From Sphingopyxis lindanitolerans (GTDB taxonomy: Bacteria; Pseudomonadota; Alphaproteobacteria; Sphingomonadales; Sphingomonadaceae), in the NCBI RefSeq assembly GCF_002993885.1, contig NZ_CM009578.1:124001-188000 (forward strand): DNA of 64,000 nt, read 5' to 3'. The notes under the pieces are model-generated. The model had not been told where the DNA came from. It searched no databases and saw nothing but the letters and a program-made list of their open reading frames with translations. A program made the translations under genes and the position numbers. This document shows positions 1 through 8,867 of this stretch, one piece after another. Each line of letters starts with the position of its first letter. Position 1 is the first letter of the stretch.

Positions 1-2154
1 TGGTCGATTGCAGACGGTTCCATCAACGGTGTCTATGACCGCTCGCGTCTGCTGATCTTCAGCGGCACGGGCGGCGTCGTGACGGTCGATAATACAGGCT
101 CACCCGTAACACTGGAAAACGGCGTCCAGTTCGCCGCCGACGGCTACACGGTGGCGGACGGAAATATCGTTCTGGACGATGACAATGTCGACCAGGTGAT
201 CTTTCGCGTTGGCGACGGTACCGCGGCCGGTGCGGGATTCACTGCAACGATCGGGTCTGCTCTGACTGGCGGAGCCGAGCTTCAAAAGACCGACCTCGGC
301 ACGCTCGTGCTGACCGGGGCCAATAGCTACAGCGGCGGGACGCATATCGTGAATGGCGCCATCCGCGGCAATGCGACGAGCATTCAAGGCAATGTCCGCC
401 TTGAAGATGGTGGCACGCTGGTTTTCGATCAGGCAAGCGATGGCGTCTTTGCCGGACTTTTTTCGGGAAGCGGGGTGGTTCGCACACGGGGCACCGGTGT
501 TCTCGACATCACGGGTTCGTCGGATGCGTTTGAAGGCATGACCATTGTCGAGGCAGGCGCGTTGCGGCTGACCGGTGCGCTTGGCGGTTTGACGAGGATC
601 GGATCCGCTGGCGCCCTGACGGGTGACGGCACATTGGCGCAGCTGGACGTTTCGGGCCGCGTGTCTCCTGGCGGGGCCGGTATCGCGACGTTAACGGTCG
701 ACAATTTCAACAATAATCAAGAAACACGTTTGCCTGCCAACAGCAGTTTCGCACGCGGAAGCATCGCCGCAGCAGTCGCGACCACGCCGGACATCGTCTT
801 CCGCGCCGGGTCGATCTACGCGGTCGATCTGGCGGCATCCGGTGCGGGTGACAGGATCAACGCCACCGGCACAGCGACATTGGAGGGCGGCACCGTCGCG
901 ATTACGACGCTCGACGCCGATCTTGCCTATACTGACGGCGTGATATTCCGCATCTTGAATGCAGAGGGCGGGTTGACCGGAACGTTCGCCGGACTGACCG
1001 AAAGTTCGGCGTTCCTCGATTTCGCGCTCGGCTATGATCCGACCGGGGCTTTCCTCCGGCTTTCCCAGGTTCGCATGTTCCCCGATGTCGCCCGGACCAT
1101 CAACCAAAAGGCCGCCGCAAGCGCGCTTGGCACCCTATTGCGCCCGGCGGGTTCGGACGGTTTGGCGGTCTATAACGCCGTGCTCGGGCTTGATGAAGAT
1201 GCGGCGCGCGCGGCATTTGATGCCAGCTCCGGTGAAATCTACGCTAGCCTCTTAGCTGCACGTCAGCGTCAGGGCTTTGCCTTGACCAGCCGGTTTACCT
1301 CGCGGGCGCAGGCCGATTTGCGCGAGGGTTTGGGAATTTGGGGCGGTATTACGGGCCATGATGGCCGGATCGATGCCGACGATGATCTGAACGCCGGACG
1401 CGTTTCCAGCGACGGTATCGGCGGCGAAATCGGCATCGATTACCGCGGCGACAATAATGCCTGGGCGGCGGGCTTAGGCGGCGGATGGCAAGACGGTAAC
1501 GTCGATCTGCCTATCCGTGCCTCTCACGCGAAGAACAAGACATGGCACGTCGGGGGCTATCTACGCGCCGGAACCGGCGGTCCGGGCTTTACGGCTGTTG
1601 CGACGGCGGTTCATGCCAGAGCGGACACCGATGTTGCCCGCTCGATCAACTTTGGCACAATCGCGCGCACGGCAAGCGCCAACACTGATATCTCGACCAC
1701 CGCGCTCGGCGTCGATGTGCGCTACGGTTGGGGCATCGGGAATTGGTCCCTTGGCCCGGCTGCGAGTGCAGGATTGGCGAATAGCCGTTTCTCCGCCTTT
1801 TCGGAAAGCGGTGCTGACACGCTGAACTTGTCGGGCAGCGGGAACCGCGACAAATTGAGCCGCTACGGTGTGGGAGGCTTCGTCCGCAACAGCGGGCCGG
1901 CAGGCTATATCGATCTGACAGCTTACTACGTGCCCGGCGACCGCGACGATGCACGCGCCACACTCAGCATGGCCGGATCGCCACAAGCTTTCACGGTGTT
2001 GGCCCCGCGCGGTTCGAAATCGTCCGTTCGGATAAGCGCGAGCAGCCAGTACAACATCACAGAAAATCTGTCGTTGGGTGGAAATCTTGGCTTCGATCAG
2101 GGCTCTAATGAACGCGATATCTACGGCCACGCTCGCCTCAGTTATCGGTTCTGA
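1..2154 (+). CDS. autotransporter outer-membrane protein (5' end outside window)
   Basis: The reading frame is open from base 1, so the gene starts upstream and only about 717 C-terminal codons are seen. The first third holds a passenger-type segment with an autotransporter-associated beta-strand repeat (KTDLGTLVLTGANSYSGGT, around bases 289-345), typical of secreted beta-helix passengers. The last 270 or so residues, from about base 1320, alternate polar and apolar residues and end in LSYRF with a terminal Phe, as in type Va autotransporter beta-barrels. The barrel inserts in the outer membrane and the passenger is exposed outside. A GTG at 79 is an internal codon, not a convincing start. 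It has no obvious functional tie to the catabolic genes downstream. The family assignment is firm, the passenger role unknown. Confidence 0.88.
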   Translation, partial: WSIADGSINGVYDRSRLLIFSGTGGVVTVDNTGSPVTLENGVQFAADGYTVADGNIVLDDDNVDQVIFRVGDGTAAGAGFTATIGSALTGGAELQKTDLGTLVLTGANSYSGGTHIVNGAIRGNATSIQGNVRLEDGGTLVFDQASDGVFAGLFSGSGVVRTRGTGVLDITGSSDAFEGMTIVEAGALRLTGALGGLTRIGSAGALTGDGTLAQLDVSGRVSPGGAGIATLTVDNFNNNQETRLPANSSFARGSIAAAVATTPDIVFRAGSIYAVDLAASGAGDRINATGTATLEGGTVAITTLDADLAYTDGVIFRILNAEGGLTGTFAGLTESSAFLDFALGYDPTGAFLRLSQVRMFPDVARTINQKAAASALGTLLRPAGSDGLAVYNAVLGLDEDAARAAFDASSGEIYASLLAARQRQGFALTSRFTSRAQADLREGLGIWGGITGHDGRIDADDDLNAGRVSSDGIGGEIGIDYRGDNNAWAAGLGGGWQDGNVDLPIRASHAKNKTWHVGGYLRAGTGGPGFTAVATAVHARADTDVARSINFGTIARTASANTDISTTALGVDVRYGWGIGNWSLGPAASAGLANSRFSAFSESGADTLNLSGSGNRDKLSRYGVGGFVRNSGPAGYIDLTAYYVPGDRDDARATLSMAGSPQAFTVLAPRGSKSSVRISASSQYNITENLSLGGNLGFDQGSNERDIYGHARLSYRF

Positions 2155-2517
2155 CGATGGGATGGCCGACGCCAAACATGCTGCAGAACATTGCCTTTAC
2201 ACGCCGACTTTCTGGGGTTTTCGATCAAAAAGCCGCCGGTCCGCAAGCAGCCAGCTCTTGTCAATTAGCGGCCGGGCGGCAACGCGCCCGATTTAGGCCG
2301 TACCGGCGGCCAAATGAAAAGCCCGAAAGCAGCCGCTCGCTGACTTCAGAACAACGCGATGGCTTTGTACCTGAGTAGAGCCGTTTGGACTACAATGGTC
2401 CGGCGCCTGAAAGCGGTCATTACGTCGCTAACGGACAGTGCCAGCTTCGCGCCGCGTCTCCTGCCGATCACACTAATAACGCTGTTTCTAGAACCGCCCT
2501 TCCGGCGCGTGCCATAG
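2155..2517. other. intergenic region between convergent genes
   Basis: These 363 bases lie between the autotransporter gene and the leftward crotonase operon. Short frames exist on both strands but none has a ribosome site or a recognisable product. A weak GC hairpin (GGGCG-loop-CGCCC near 2275) lacks a T-tract. I see no RNA gene or mobile element here. Confidence 0.5.
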
Positions 2518-3393
2518 TTACCGAAAGACGGGTTCGGACCATTCGGGCCAAATATTTGGCATCTCAGAGGATACGCGTCCGGTAAAAACAGGGGCCCGTT
2601 TCTCGAGAAAGGCCGCGAGTGCTTCGCGTGCATCTTGCGTGCCGCCCAGCATCTGGATCGCCCTGCTGTCGGCTCGATGGGCGGCCATCGGATGTTCGGC
2701 AGCCGCAAGACGCCAGAACATCTGGCGCGTAAGCGAGGCGGAAAGGGGGGCTGCTTGCTCCGCAATTTCCAACGCAAGCTCGCGCGCCGCCATCATGAGT
2801 TGGTCGGGTTCGTGGAGTGAAAAGACGAGGTTGCGGTGGAGCGCTTCCTCGGCCTCGACGGTCCGACCGCCGAGGCACCAGGCGAGCGCGGTCTGCACGC
2901 CGACATGCCGGGTCAGGAACCAGCTCGCCGCGGCCTCGGGGACGATGCCGCGGCGCGCGAAAACGAAGCCGAAGCGCGCTGTCGTTGAGGCGATCCGGAT
3001 GTCGGCCGCCAACGGAATCGTCGCGCCCGCGCCGATCGCGGGCCCATTGATCGCAGCGATTACTGGCTTCAGGCTCTCGAACATGCGCATCGTCACTCGG
3101 CCGCCGCCGTCGCGGTAGATGCCGTTCACTTTCGTAGTCTCGCGTTCGGGTTCGCCGCCTTTCGAAAATTCGAACGTCTTGGGGCCGCCGGACAGATCGG
3201 CGCCCGAACAGAAAGCGCGGCCTTCGCCGGTCAAGATGATCGCGCGAACTGCGTCGTCGCGGTCGGTTTGATCGAGGACATCGAGCAGTTCGGCCATCAT
3301 GCGGGTGTTAAAGGCATTGAGCTTCTCGGGCCGCGCGAGCGTGATCGTCGCGACATTCCCTTCGAGCGAATAGGTGATGGTCTCAAAGTTCAT
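2518..3393 (-). CDS. enoyl-CoA hydratase/isomerase (crotonase) family protein
   Basis: A 291-residue crotonase-fold protein, expected to act on an acyl-CoA thioester in the cytoplasm. The oxyanion-hole loop is visible as FCSGADLSGG (about residues 61-70) and the second glycine-rich loop as GPAIGAGATI near residue 120. At the two usual hydratase glutamates the first position is Thr, while the second (IVPEAA) keeps Glu, so simple hydration of a 2-enoyl-CoA cannot be assumed; isomerase, hydrolase or retro-Claisen chemistry are alternatives. I chose the ATG at 3393; a TTG 21 bases upstream would add only MKNGNSP. It lies about 23 bases after the neighbouring crotonase gene on the same strand, so the two form an operon that diverges from the TonB receptor and probably shares the IclR-type operator at 4313-4330. 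Confidence 0.85.
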   Translation of the reverse strand: MNFETITYSLEGNVATITLARPEKLNAFNTRMMAELLDVLDQTDRDDAVRAIILTGEGRAFCSGADLSGGPKTFEFSKGGEPERETTKVNGIYRDGGGRVTMRMFESLKPVIAAINGPAIGAGATIPLAADIRIASTTARFGFVFARRGIVPEAAASWFLTRHVGVQTALAWCLGGRTVEAEEALHRNLVFSLHEPDQLMMAARELALEIAEQAAPLSASLTRQMFWRLAAAEHPMAAHRADSRAIQMLGGTQDAREALAAFLEKRAPVFTGRVSSEMPNIWPEWSEPVFR

Positions 3394-3416
3394 GGGGCTA
3401 TTTCCATTTTTCAAAG

Positions 3417-4253
3417 CTATTCGAAGGCGGGGCGCCGTTTCTCGCGAAAGGCGCGCCAGCCCTCTTCGGCATCAGGGTGGTGATCCGAAATCGCTGCGCG
3501 CGCCGCAATGTCCATCGCGGCCTGCTCGAAACCAAGGTCGACTGCACTGTCGATGGCGTTTTTGAGCAGGCGCAGCGCCACCTGCGGGCCGTGGGCGAAT
3601 TCTAGCGCCAGCGCCCTGGCGCGGTCGAGCAGAGCGCCCGGCGACACGATTTCATGGACAAGGCCGAGCGCGGCTGCTTCATCGGCACCGACCAGACGGC
3701 CGCGAAGTAACAGATCCTTGGTGCGGGCGATCCCGATCAACCTGACGAGCAGATGATGGCCGCCTTCATCGGGCAGGAAGCCCATCCGCATGGTGCCGCT
3801 TCCCATTTTCGCGCTCTCGGCCACCAGACGGAAATCGCAGCAGAGAGCTAGCGAGAAACCCGACTGGACCGCGGCCCCGTTGATCGCAGCAATGGTGATC
3901 TTGTCGAACGTCATGAGCGTGCGGTTGAGTTGCTGCGATATCGTCCGCAGCGAACTGTAGGTCGCGATCGGGCCCTTCCTGCCCTTGCGCACGGGCTGCG
4001 ATCGCGCCGCTTCCCATTGCTCCTCGGCGAAGGCTCCCTTGACATCGTCGCCCGCGCAATAGGTGCGGCCCTCGCCGGTGAAGATCAACACGCGGCAGGC
4101 ATCATCATATTGGAGTTGGGTGAGCGCTTCGATGAGATCGCGCTTCGCCGAAATGTCGAGGACGTTGAGGCGGTCGGGACGGTCGAACCGGATCAGCGCG
4201 ATCCCGTCATCGTCGATGTCCAGTCGAAAGCCGCTGTAGCCTGCCTTGCTCAT
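3417..4253 (-). CDS. enoyl-CoA hydratase/isomerase (crotonase) family protein
   Basis: A 278-residue crotonase-fold protein, first gene of the leftward operon. The start ATG at 4253 (MSKAGYSGF) is preceded by CGGGAG. The upstream in-frame extension is rejected because it runs through the divergent promoter and is not protein-like. CAGDDVKG near residue 65 forms the first oxyanion loop. The position of the first catalytic Glu of true hydratases is Ser (SGFSLALCCD), while the second region, FLPDEGG, keeps an acidic pair; this pattern is seen in enoyl-CoA isomerase-like and ring-modifying members. It is likely co-regulated with the TonB receptor from the shared intergenic region. The substrate is not deducible. 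Confidence 0.85.
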   Translation of the reverse strand: MSKAGYSGFRLDIDDDGIALIRFDRPDRLNVLDISAKRDLIEALTQLQYDDACRVLIFTGEGRTYCAGDDVKGAFAEEQWEAARSQPVRKGRKGPIATYSSLRTISQQLNRTLMTFDKITIAAINGAAVQSGFSLALCCDFRLVAESAKMGSGTMRMGFLPDEGGHHLLVRLIGIARTKDLLLRGRLVGADEAAALGLVHEIVSPGALLDRARALALEFAHGPQVALRLLKNAIDSAVDLGFEQAAMDIAARAAISDHHPDAEEGWRAFREKRRPAFE

Positions 4254-4312
4254 GTTATAACTCCCGCACCCTAGTGCCGCCCTCATATTTCGGGCGCAAG
4301 GTGCGGGGCGCC

Positions 4313-4330
4313 ATTCCACATATGTGGAAT
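4313..4330. promoter_or_regulatory. candidate IclR-family operator, copy 1
   Basis: ATTCCACATATGTGGAAT is a perfect 18-bp palindrome in the divergent region, 60 bases from the crotonase start and 100 bases from the TonB-receptor start. A copy matching at 15 of 18 positions lies at 16439-16456 before the Rieske gene. The cluster encodes one IclR regulator, which makes it the likely ligand; that assignment is inference. Confidence 0.6.
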
Positions 4331-4429
4331 AAAGCGTGGGGGCGTTGTCTCGACCCACCGCGGTTCGCATCATCGAGCACGAGGAAGAGTTCCGGCCGAA
4401 AGGGGATCGGAACCATCGGGAGAGAAGAT

Positions 4430-6619
4430 ATGGCACGAGATTCGATCCATGGGCGTATTGCCGCCCGCGCACTGCTGGGCGTCAGTCTTTTCACGGTGAC
4501 ATCTGCTGCGCACGCTCAGGAAACGGCGACACAAACCGCAAAGGCGGCGGATGTCACCGCGGATGATAGCGGCGATATCATCGTCACTGCGCAGCGGCGC
4601 CAGGAACGGTTGACCGACGTCCCGATCTCGATCACTGCGATCACCGGCGACCAGATCGCTGCGGCGGGGATCTCCAACAGCAATGATATCGGGCTCATCA
4701 CGCCGGGTCTCTATATTCCGCAGACCGGGCAGAACGTACAGCCGACAATCCGCGGCATCGGTACGACGATTTCCGCTGTCGGCGCCGACGCCAACGTCGC
4801 GCTCTATATCGATGGCGTCTATCAGTCGGCGCAGACATCGAATAGCTTCGCATTGCCTGATCTCGACCGCATCGAGGTTCTGAAAGGGCCGCAGGGCACG
4901 CTGTTCGGGCGCAACGCGACCGGCGGCGCGATCGTCATTCATACCCGCGAGCCAAGCTTCACGCCGACGGGTTCACTCAGTCTCAGCTATGGCAGTTTCA
5001 ATGAGTTCATGGCGCGCGGCTACGTGTCGGGTCCGATCACAGACAAGCTCGCCGCCTCGCTCAGCTTCGTCTCGACCCATGATCGTGGCTACACCTGGAA
5101 CGCGACGCGGAACGAATGGAATTCCGAAACCGACGAGGACACGATCCGCTGGCGCATCCTCTGGGAACCGACGAGCGAACTCAAGGTCATCCTGACAGGC
5201 CAATATTCCGACCGCGCATCCAATTTGGCCCAAAGTATCAAGCCTTTGGATGGCAATGTAAACGTCAGGGGGACCCACCCGGACCTCTATCTGCCGACCG
5301 ATCCCAAGATCATCGTGATCAACGAAGCGCCGGTCGCCAAGGTGGAATCGAAGGGCGGAAGCCTCGACGTCGAATGGAACACGGGCGGCGGCACGTTGAC
5401 GTCGACCACCGCCTATTCGAAGGATGTTCCGTACCAGATTTTCGACACCGACTATACGTCGCTGTCCAATTCGGTGCAGGAATTCACGACGCCGTCCGAA
5501 ACCTTCACGCAGGAATTCACTTACGCCTCCGATCTGTCGGGACCGATAAACTTCGTCGTCGGGGGCTTCTATTTCGATAATAAGGCGCAGCTTATCCGCT
5601 GGTCGCGGCGACAGCTTGATGGGCCGCTCACCGCCTTTCTCGACGCGCGCACCAAGACGACATCGCTGGCGGCGTTCGGCGAACTCTACGTCGACCTGAC
5701 CGACCGCCTGCGCGTCATCGGCGGCATTCGTTATACGAACGAGAAGAAGTCCATCGATGCGACGGGAATTCTCGACGGGCCGGATACGCTCGTCACTGAC
5801 GACAAGTGGAACAGCTTCACGCCCCGCGCGTCGATCCTCTATGAAATCACCCCATCGACGAACGTCTATGCGACTTTCAGCCAGGGGTTCAAGGCCGGCG
5901 CATACAATCCGTCGTTCATCGCGGGCGTGCCGGTGCAGACCGACTCGGTCGATCCTGAAAAGGTGACCGCTTACGAAATCGGCTTGAAGCATAGCGATCC
6001 GAAACTGCGTTTCGGGCTTTCCGCCTTCTACTATGATTATAGCGATATCCAGGTGCAGATTCTGACCAGCATTGGCGGGGTCAATACGACGGTGATCCAG
6101 AATGCAGCCGATGCGACAGTCTATGGCGGCGACGCCGAGCTGAGCTATCGGGTCAGCGACGTCTTCTCGCTCCAGGCAGGGCTCGCCTACACCCACGGGC
6201 GTTACGACAATTTCGAGGACGCGGTGCTGACCGAACCGTTACCGAACGGCGGTAATCGCCAGTTCGTCGGCGATGCGAGCGGCAACAAGATGATCCGCAC
6301 AGCGCCCTTTACCACCAATATCGGCTTTAACTTCAACCATCCAGTGAATGACGATCTGAGCGTCGAGGTCAACTCGGTCGCATCCTATAATTCGGGTTTC
6401 TACATGGATCCCGGCAACCGGGTGAAGCAAAACGCCTTCACACTGATCAACATGAGCGCGTCGCTCGTCTTCGGGGACGGTGGCTACAAGCTTGGCGTGT
6501 GGGCGCGCAATCTGCTCGACGAAGGATATAATATCTATGCCGCGCAATCGACGACCGGCGACAATATCGCTTACGGCCGTCCTCGCAGCATCGGTGTTCA
6601 GGCGTCGGCGCGGTTCTGA
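4430..6619 (+). CDS. TonB-dependent outer-membrane receptor
   Basis: A 729-residue receptor for energised uptake across the outer membrane. The start ATG at 4430 follows GGGAGAGA; it gives a clean signal peptide (MARDSIHGRIAARALLG, cleavage after AHAQ) and then the plug domain, beginning at DIIVTAQRRQE. The plug holds the conserved segment LKGPQGTLFGRNATGGAI near residue 155. The 22-strand barrel fills the rest and ends in ASARF with a terminal Phe. It heads a long rightward operon of acyl-CoA-degrading enzymes, the next gene starting 5 bases later, so it probably imports the compound those enzymes degrade. The IclR-type palindrome 100 bases upstream suggests substrate-responsive control. Confidence 0.93.
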   Translation: MARDSIHGRIAARALLGVSLFTVTSAAHAQETATQTAKAADVTADDSGDIIVTAQRRQERLTDVPISITAITGDQIAAAGISNSNDIGLITPGLYIPQTGQNVQPTIRGIGTTISAVGADANVALYIDGVYQSAQTSNSFALPDLDRIEVLKGPQGTLFGRNATGGAIVIHTREPSFTPTGSLSLSYGSFNEFMARGYVSGPITDKLAASLSFVSTHDRGYTWNATRNEWNSETDEDTIRWRILWEPTSELKVILTGQYSDRASNLAQSIKPLDGNVNVRGTHPDLYLPTDPKIIVINEAPVAKVESKGGSLDVEWNTGGGTLTSTTAYSKDVPYQIFDTDYTSLSNSVQEFTTPSETFTQEFTYASDLSGPINFVVGGFYFDNKAQLIRWSRRQLDGPLTAFLDARTKTTSLAAFGELYVDLTDRLRVIGGIRYTNEKKSIDATGILDGPDTLVTDDKWNSFTPRASILYEITPSTNVYATFSQGFKAGAYNPSFIAGVPVQTDSVDPEKVTAYEIGLKHSDPKLRFGLSAFYYDYSDIQVQILTSIGGVNTTVIQNAADATVYGGDAELSYRVSDVFSLQAGLAYTHGRYDNFEDAVLTEPLPNGGNRQFVGDASGNKMIRTAPFTTNIGFNFNHPVNDDLSVEVNSVASYNSGFYMDPGNRVKQNAFTLINMSASLVFGDGGYKLGVWARNLLDEGYNIYAAQSTTGDNIAYGRPRSIGVQASARF

Positions 6620-6624
6620 CGGTG

Positions 6625-7698
6625 ATGGCGGAGGATGCGTTCGACACGGGGGCGCTGATAGCAAGCGTCGAGGAGGTGCTCGCCGATCTGCTTGATGTCC
6701 GGGCGCATCAGCGCATCGCCGATGGTGATGCCGAGGTCGAACGGCGTATCTGGTCGACAGCGCGGTCGCTCGGTTGGCTGTCGATCGGCGTTTCCGAAGA
6801 AAAGGGGGGGCTGGGGCTGGGGGCCGCGGGCATCGCCGCGGTGCAGCGAGCGCTGGGTGCGGCGCTGGCCCCTGGTCCCTTCCTGCCGACCCTGGCGGCG
6901 GCGCAGCTGCTCGATACATGGCCCGCAGGCGGCGATGTCGTCGCGGACCTCGTCGCCGGTGAAGCTTCGGCGGCGATCCCGGCCGACTTCGGCGTCTCGA
7001 ACCATATATCGTGGGACGGAAAGCAGCTGACGACTCCCGGCAAACTGCTAATGTTTGGGGCACCCGACGCTCGGTTCTGTCTCCTTCCGGTCCGGAGCGG
7101 AGCGCTGCTTCTTTGCGAAATGGATGCGAAGGAAACACGCGCGCTCGACAGCTGGGATCGTTCGCGTGCGTTGTTTGAAATCGCCGGCGCTTCGCTCGCG
7201 CCGCTTGTCGCCGGCGATGATCGGCAGGCCGCTCATCTCGAGTGGATATTCCTCTTGCTCCTCGCCGCCGACAGCCTCGGAGGCTCCGAAGCCATTTTGG
7301 CGCAAACGATTAATTATATGAAAATACGCGAACAGTTCGGCCAGCCGATCGGCTCCTTCCAGGCGCTCAAACATCGCGCCGCCAATCTGTCGGCCGATAT
7401 CGTGACCAGTGCGCGGATCGCCGAGCAGGCAATCGACAGTCATGATGCCGTGGCCGGTTTTTGGTCGCGTCTAGCGAAAGCCGCAGTGAGCGAAACCTTT
7501 GTTCGTACCGCGGGTGAGGCGGTCCAGCTTCATGGCGGCATCGGCTATACCTGGGAGCATGGCTGCCATCTTTATCTCAAGCGCGCGCGCCTCAACGAAG
7601 CGCTGTGTCGCAGCAACTCGGCCCTCCGGGATGCCGCCGCGTCCGATCTCATCGGGCTCCTTGCCACTGGGGTCGACGTTATGGAGATTGCGGCATGA
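6625..7698 (+). CDS. acyl-CoA dehydrogenase family protein, short subunit type
   Basis: A 357-residue FAD enzyme of the acyl-CoA dehydrogenase fold, forming an alpha,beta-unsaturated acyl-CoA. The C-terminal signature LHGGIGYTWEHGCHLYLKRA (about residues 300-319) is clear; the N-terminal and middle domains are shortened and divergent. The stop overlaps the start of a second acyl-CoA dehydrogenase (ATGA). Such pairs of one conventional and one shortened subunit are known as alpha2beta2 heterotetramers, for example in steroid side-chain oxidation, so these two probably work as one enzyme. A GTG lies three bases before the chosen ATG; neither has a strong ribosome site, which fits translational coupling to the receptor gene. 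Confidence 0.87.
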   Translation: MAEDAFDTGALIASVEEVLADLLDVRAHQRIADGDAEVERRIWSTARSLGWLSIGVSEEKGGLGLGAAGIAAVQRALGAALAPGPFLPTLAAAQLLDTWPAGGDVVADLVAGEASAAIPADFGVSNHISWDGKQLTTPGKLLMFGAPDARFCLLPVRSGALLLCEMDAKETRALDSWDRSRALFEIAGASLAPLVAGDDRQAAHLEWIFLLLLAADSLGGSEAILAQTINYMKIREQFGQPIGSFQALKHRAANLSADIVTSARIAEQAIDSHDAVAGFWSRLAKAAVSETFVRTAGEAVQLHGGIGYTWEHGCHLYLKRARLNEALCRSNSALRDAAASDLIGLLATGVDVMEIAA

Positions 7699-8867
7699 TC
7701 GTCGAGCATAAGGGCGATCCGGTCGTCTTTCGCGCGGCGCTTCGTGAGTGGCTCGCACGCGTTGTTCCCGCCGACTGGAGCCGCAAGATGCTTCGCGCGA
7801 GTTCCGACGAGTTCGTCGTGTTCCAACGCTGGTGGATGGAAGAGCGGCGTAAGGTCGGGATGGCAACCCCACACTGGCCTGCCGAATTTGGCGGTGCCGA
7901 CCTCCGCCTGGCGCATGAGATCATCATCGCCGACGAATTCGCGCGCGCCAATGCTCCGCCGGTTACCCTTTATATCGTTTCGCTCAACCATATTCCCGCA
8001 ACGCTGCTGCAATGGGGGACGCAGAAACAGAAGGATCGCTACCTTCCAGGGGTCGCGCGCGGCGAAATATGGTGCCAGGGGTTTTCGGAACCGAGTGCGG
8101 GATCGGATCTTGCTGCGCTGCGGACCCGTGCGGTGCGTGACGGTGACAATTACATCGTCAACGGCCAGAAAATATGGTCCTCTTATTCGATGTATGCCGA
8201 CTATTGCATCCTGCTCACCCGCACCGATTTCCAAGCATCCAAGCATCGCGGCATTTCCTATTTCATTCTCGACATGCGCGCCCCGGGCGTCGAGGTTCGT
8301 CCGATCCGGCAGGCGAACGGCCATGCGCGCTTCGGCGAAATCTTCCTTACTGACGTCGTCATTCCGGCTGCAAATCTTGTCGGCGCTGAAAATGACGGCT
8401 GGACTGTCGCGCAGTCGACACTCGCTGCCGAGCGTGGCATCTTGAGTTTTGAACGCGCGGAGCGCCGCGGCTATGCAATCGCGGCGCTCGTCGCTGAGGC
8501 GGCGGCCGACCCCCAAAGCTGGTGGCGCGAGCCGGCGCTCCGCGCCGAATTCATGCAGATCTTCGCCGAGGCGCAGGCGAGCCGCAGGCTCGCTCGCGCG
8601 CTGCTTGCCGAAAAGGGAGGCGGCGTTCCGCTCAGCAAGATGACCGCAGCCTATATGAAATTGACCTCAACCTCACTGATGCAGCGGATCGGTGACTTTC
8701 TGGTCCGCGCCCACGGGATTTCGGCGCAGGTCGATCCGACCGGCGAGGGAACGGCCAGCGAGGGAATGCGCGAATATCTTCAGAGCTTCGGCGAGACGAT
8801 CGCCGCCGGTTCGAACGAGATCATGCGCAACCTCATCGCCGAGCGCGACCTGGGGTTGCCGCGATGA
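7695..8867 (+). CDS. acyl-CoA dehydrogenase family protein, partner subunit
   Basis: A 390-residue acyl-CoA dehydrogenase. The FAD/substrate signature FSEPSAGSDLAALRTRAV (about residues 131-148) and the C-terminal GSNEIMRNLIAERDLGLPR are both present. The start ATG at 7695 overlaps the preceding stop as ATGA; upstream in-frame sequence is the wrong frame of the partner gene. It is likely to form a heteromeric dehydrogenase with the product of 6625-7698 and to pass electrons to an electron-transfer flavoprotein that is not encoded here. It is tightly coupled to the following acyl-CoA synthetase (ATGA overlap at 8864). Confidence 0.9.
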   Translation: MIVEHKGDPVVFRAALREWLARVVPADWSRKMLRASSDEFVVFQRWWMEERRKVGMATPHWPAEFGGADLRLAHEIIIADEFARANAPPVTLYIVSLNHIPATLLQWGTQKQKDRYLPGVARGEIWCQGFSEPSAGSDLAALRTRAVRDGDNYIVNGQKIWSSYSMYADYCILLTRTDFQASKHRGISYFILDMRAPGVEVRPIRQANGHARFGEIFLTDVVIPAANLVGAENDGWTVAQSTLAAERGILSFERAERRGYAIAALVAEAAADPQSWWREPALRAEFMQIFAEAQASRRLARALLAEKGGGVPLSKMTAAYMKLTSTSLMQRIGDFLVRAHGISAQVDPTGEGTASEGMREYLQSFGETIAAGSNEIMRNLIAERDLGLPR

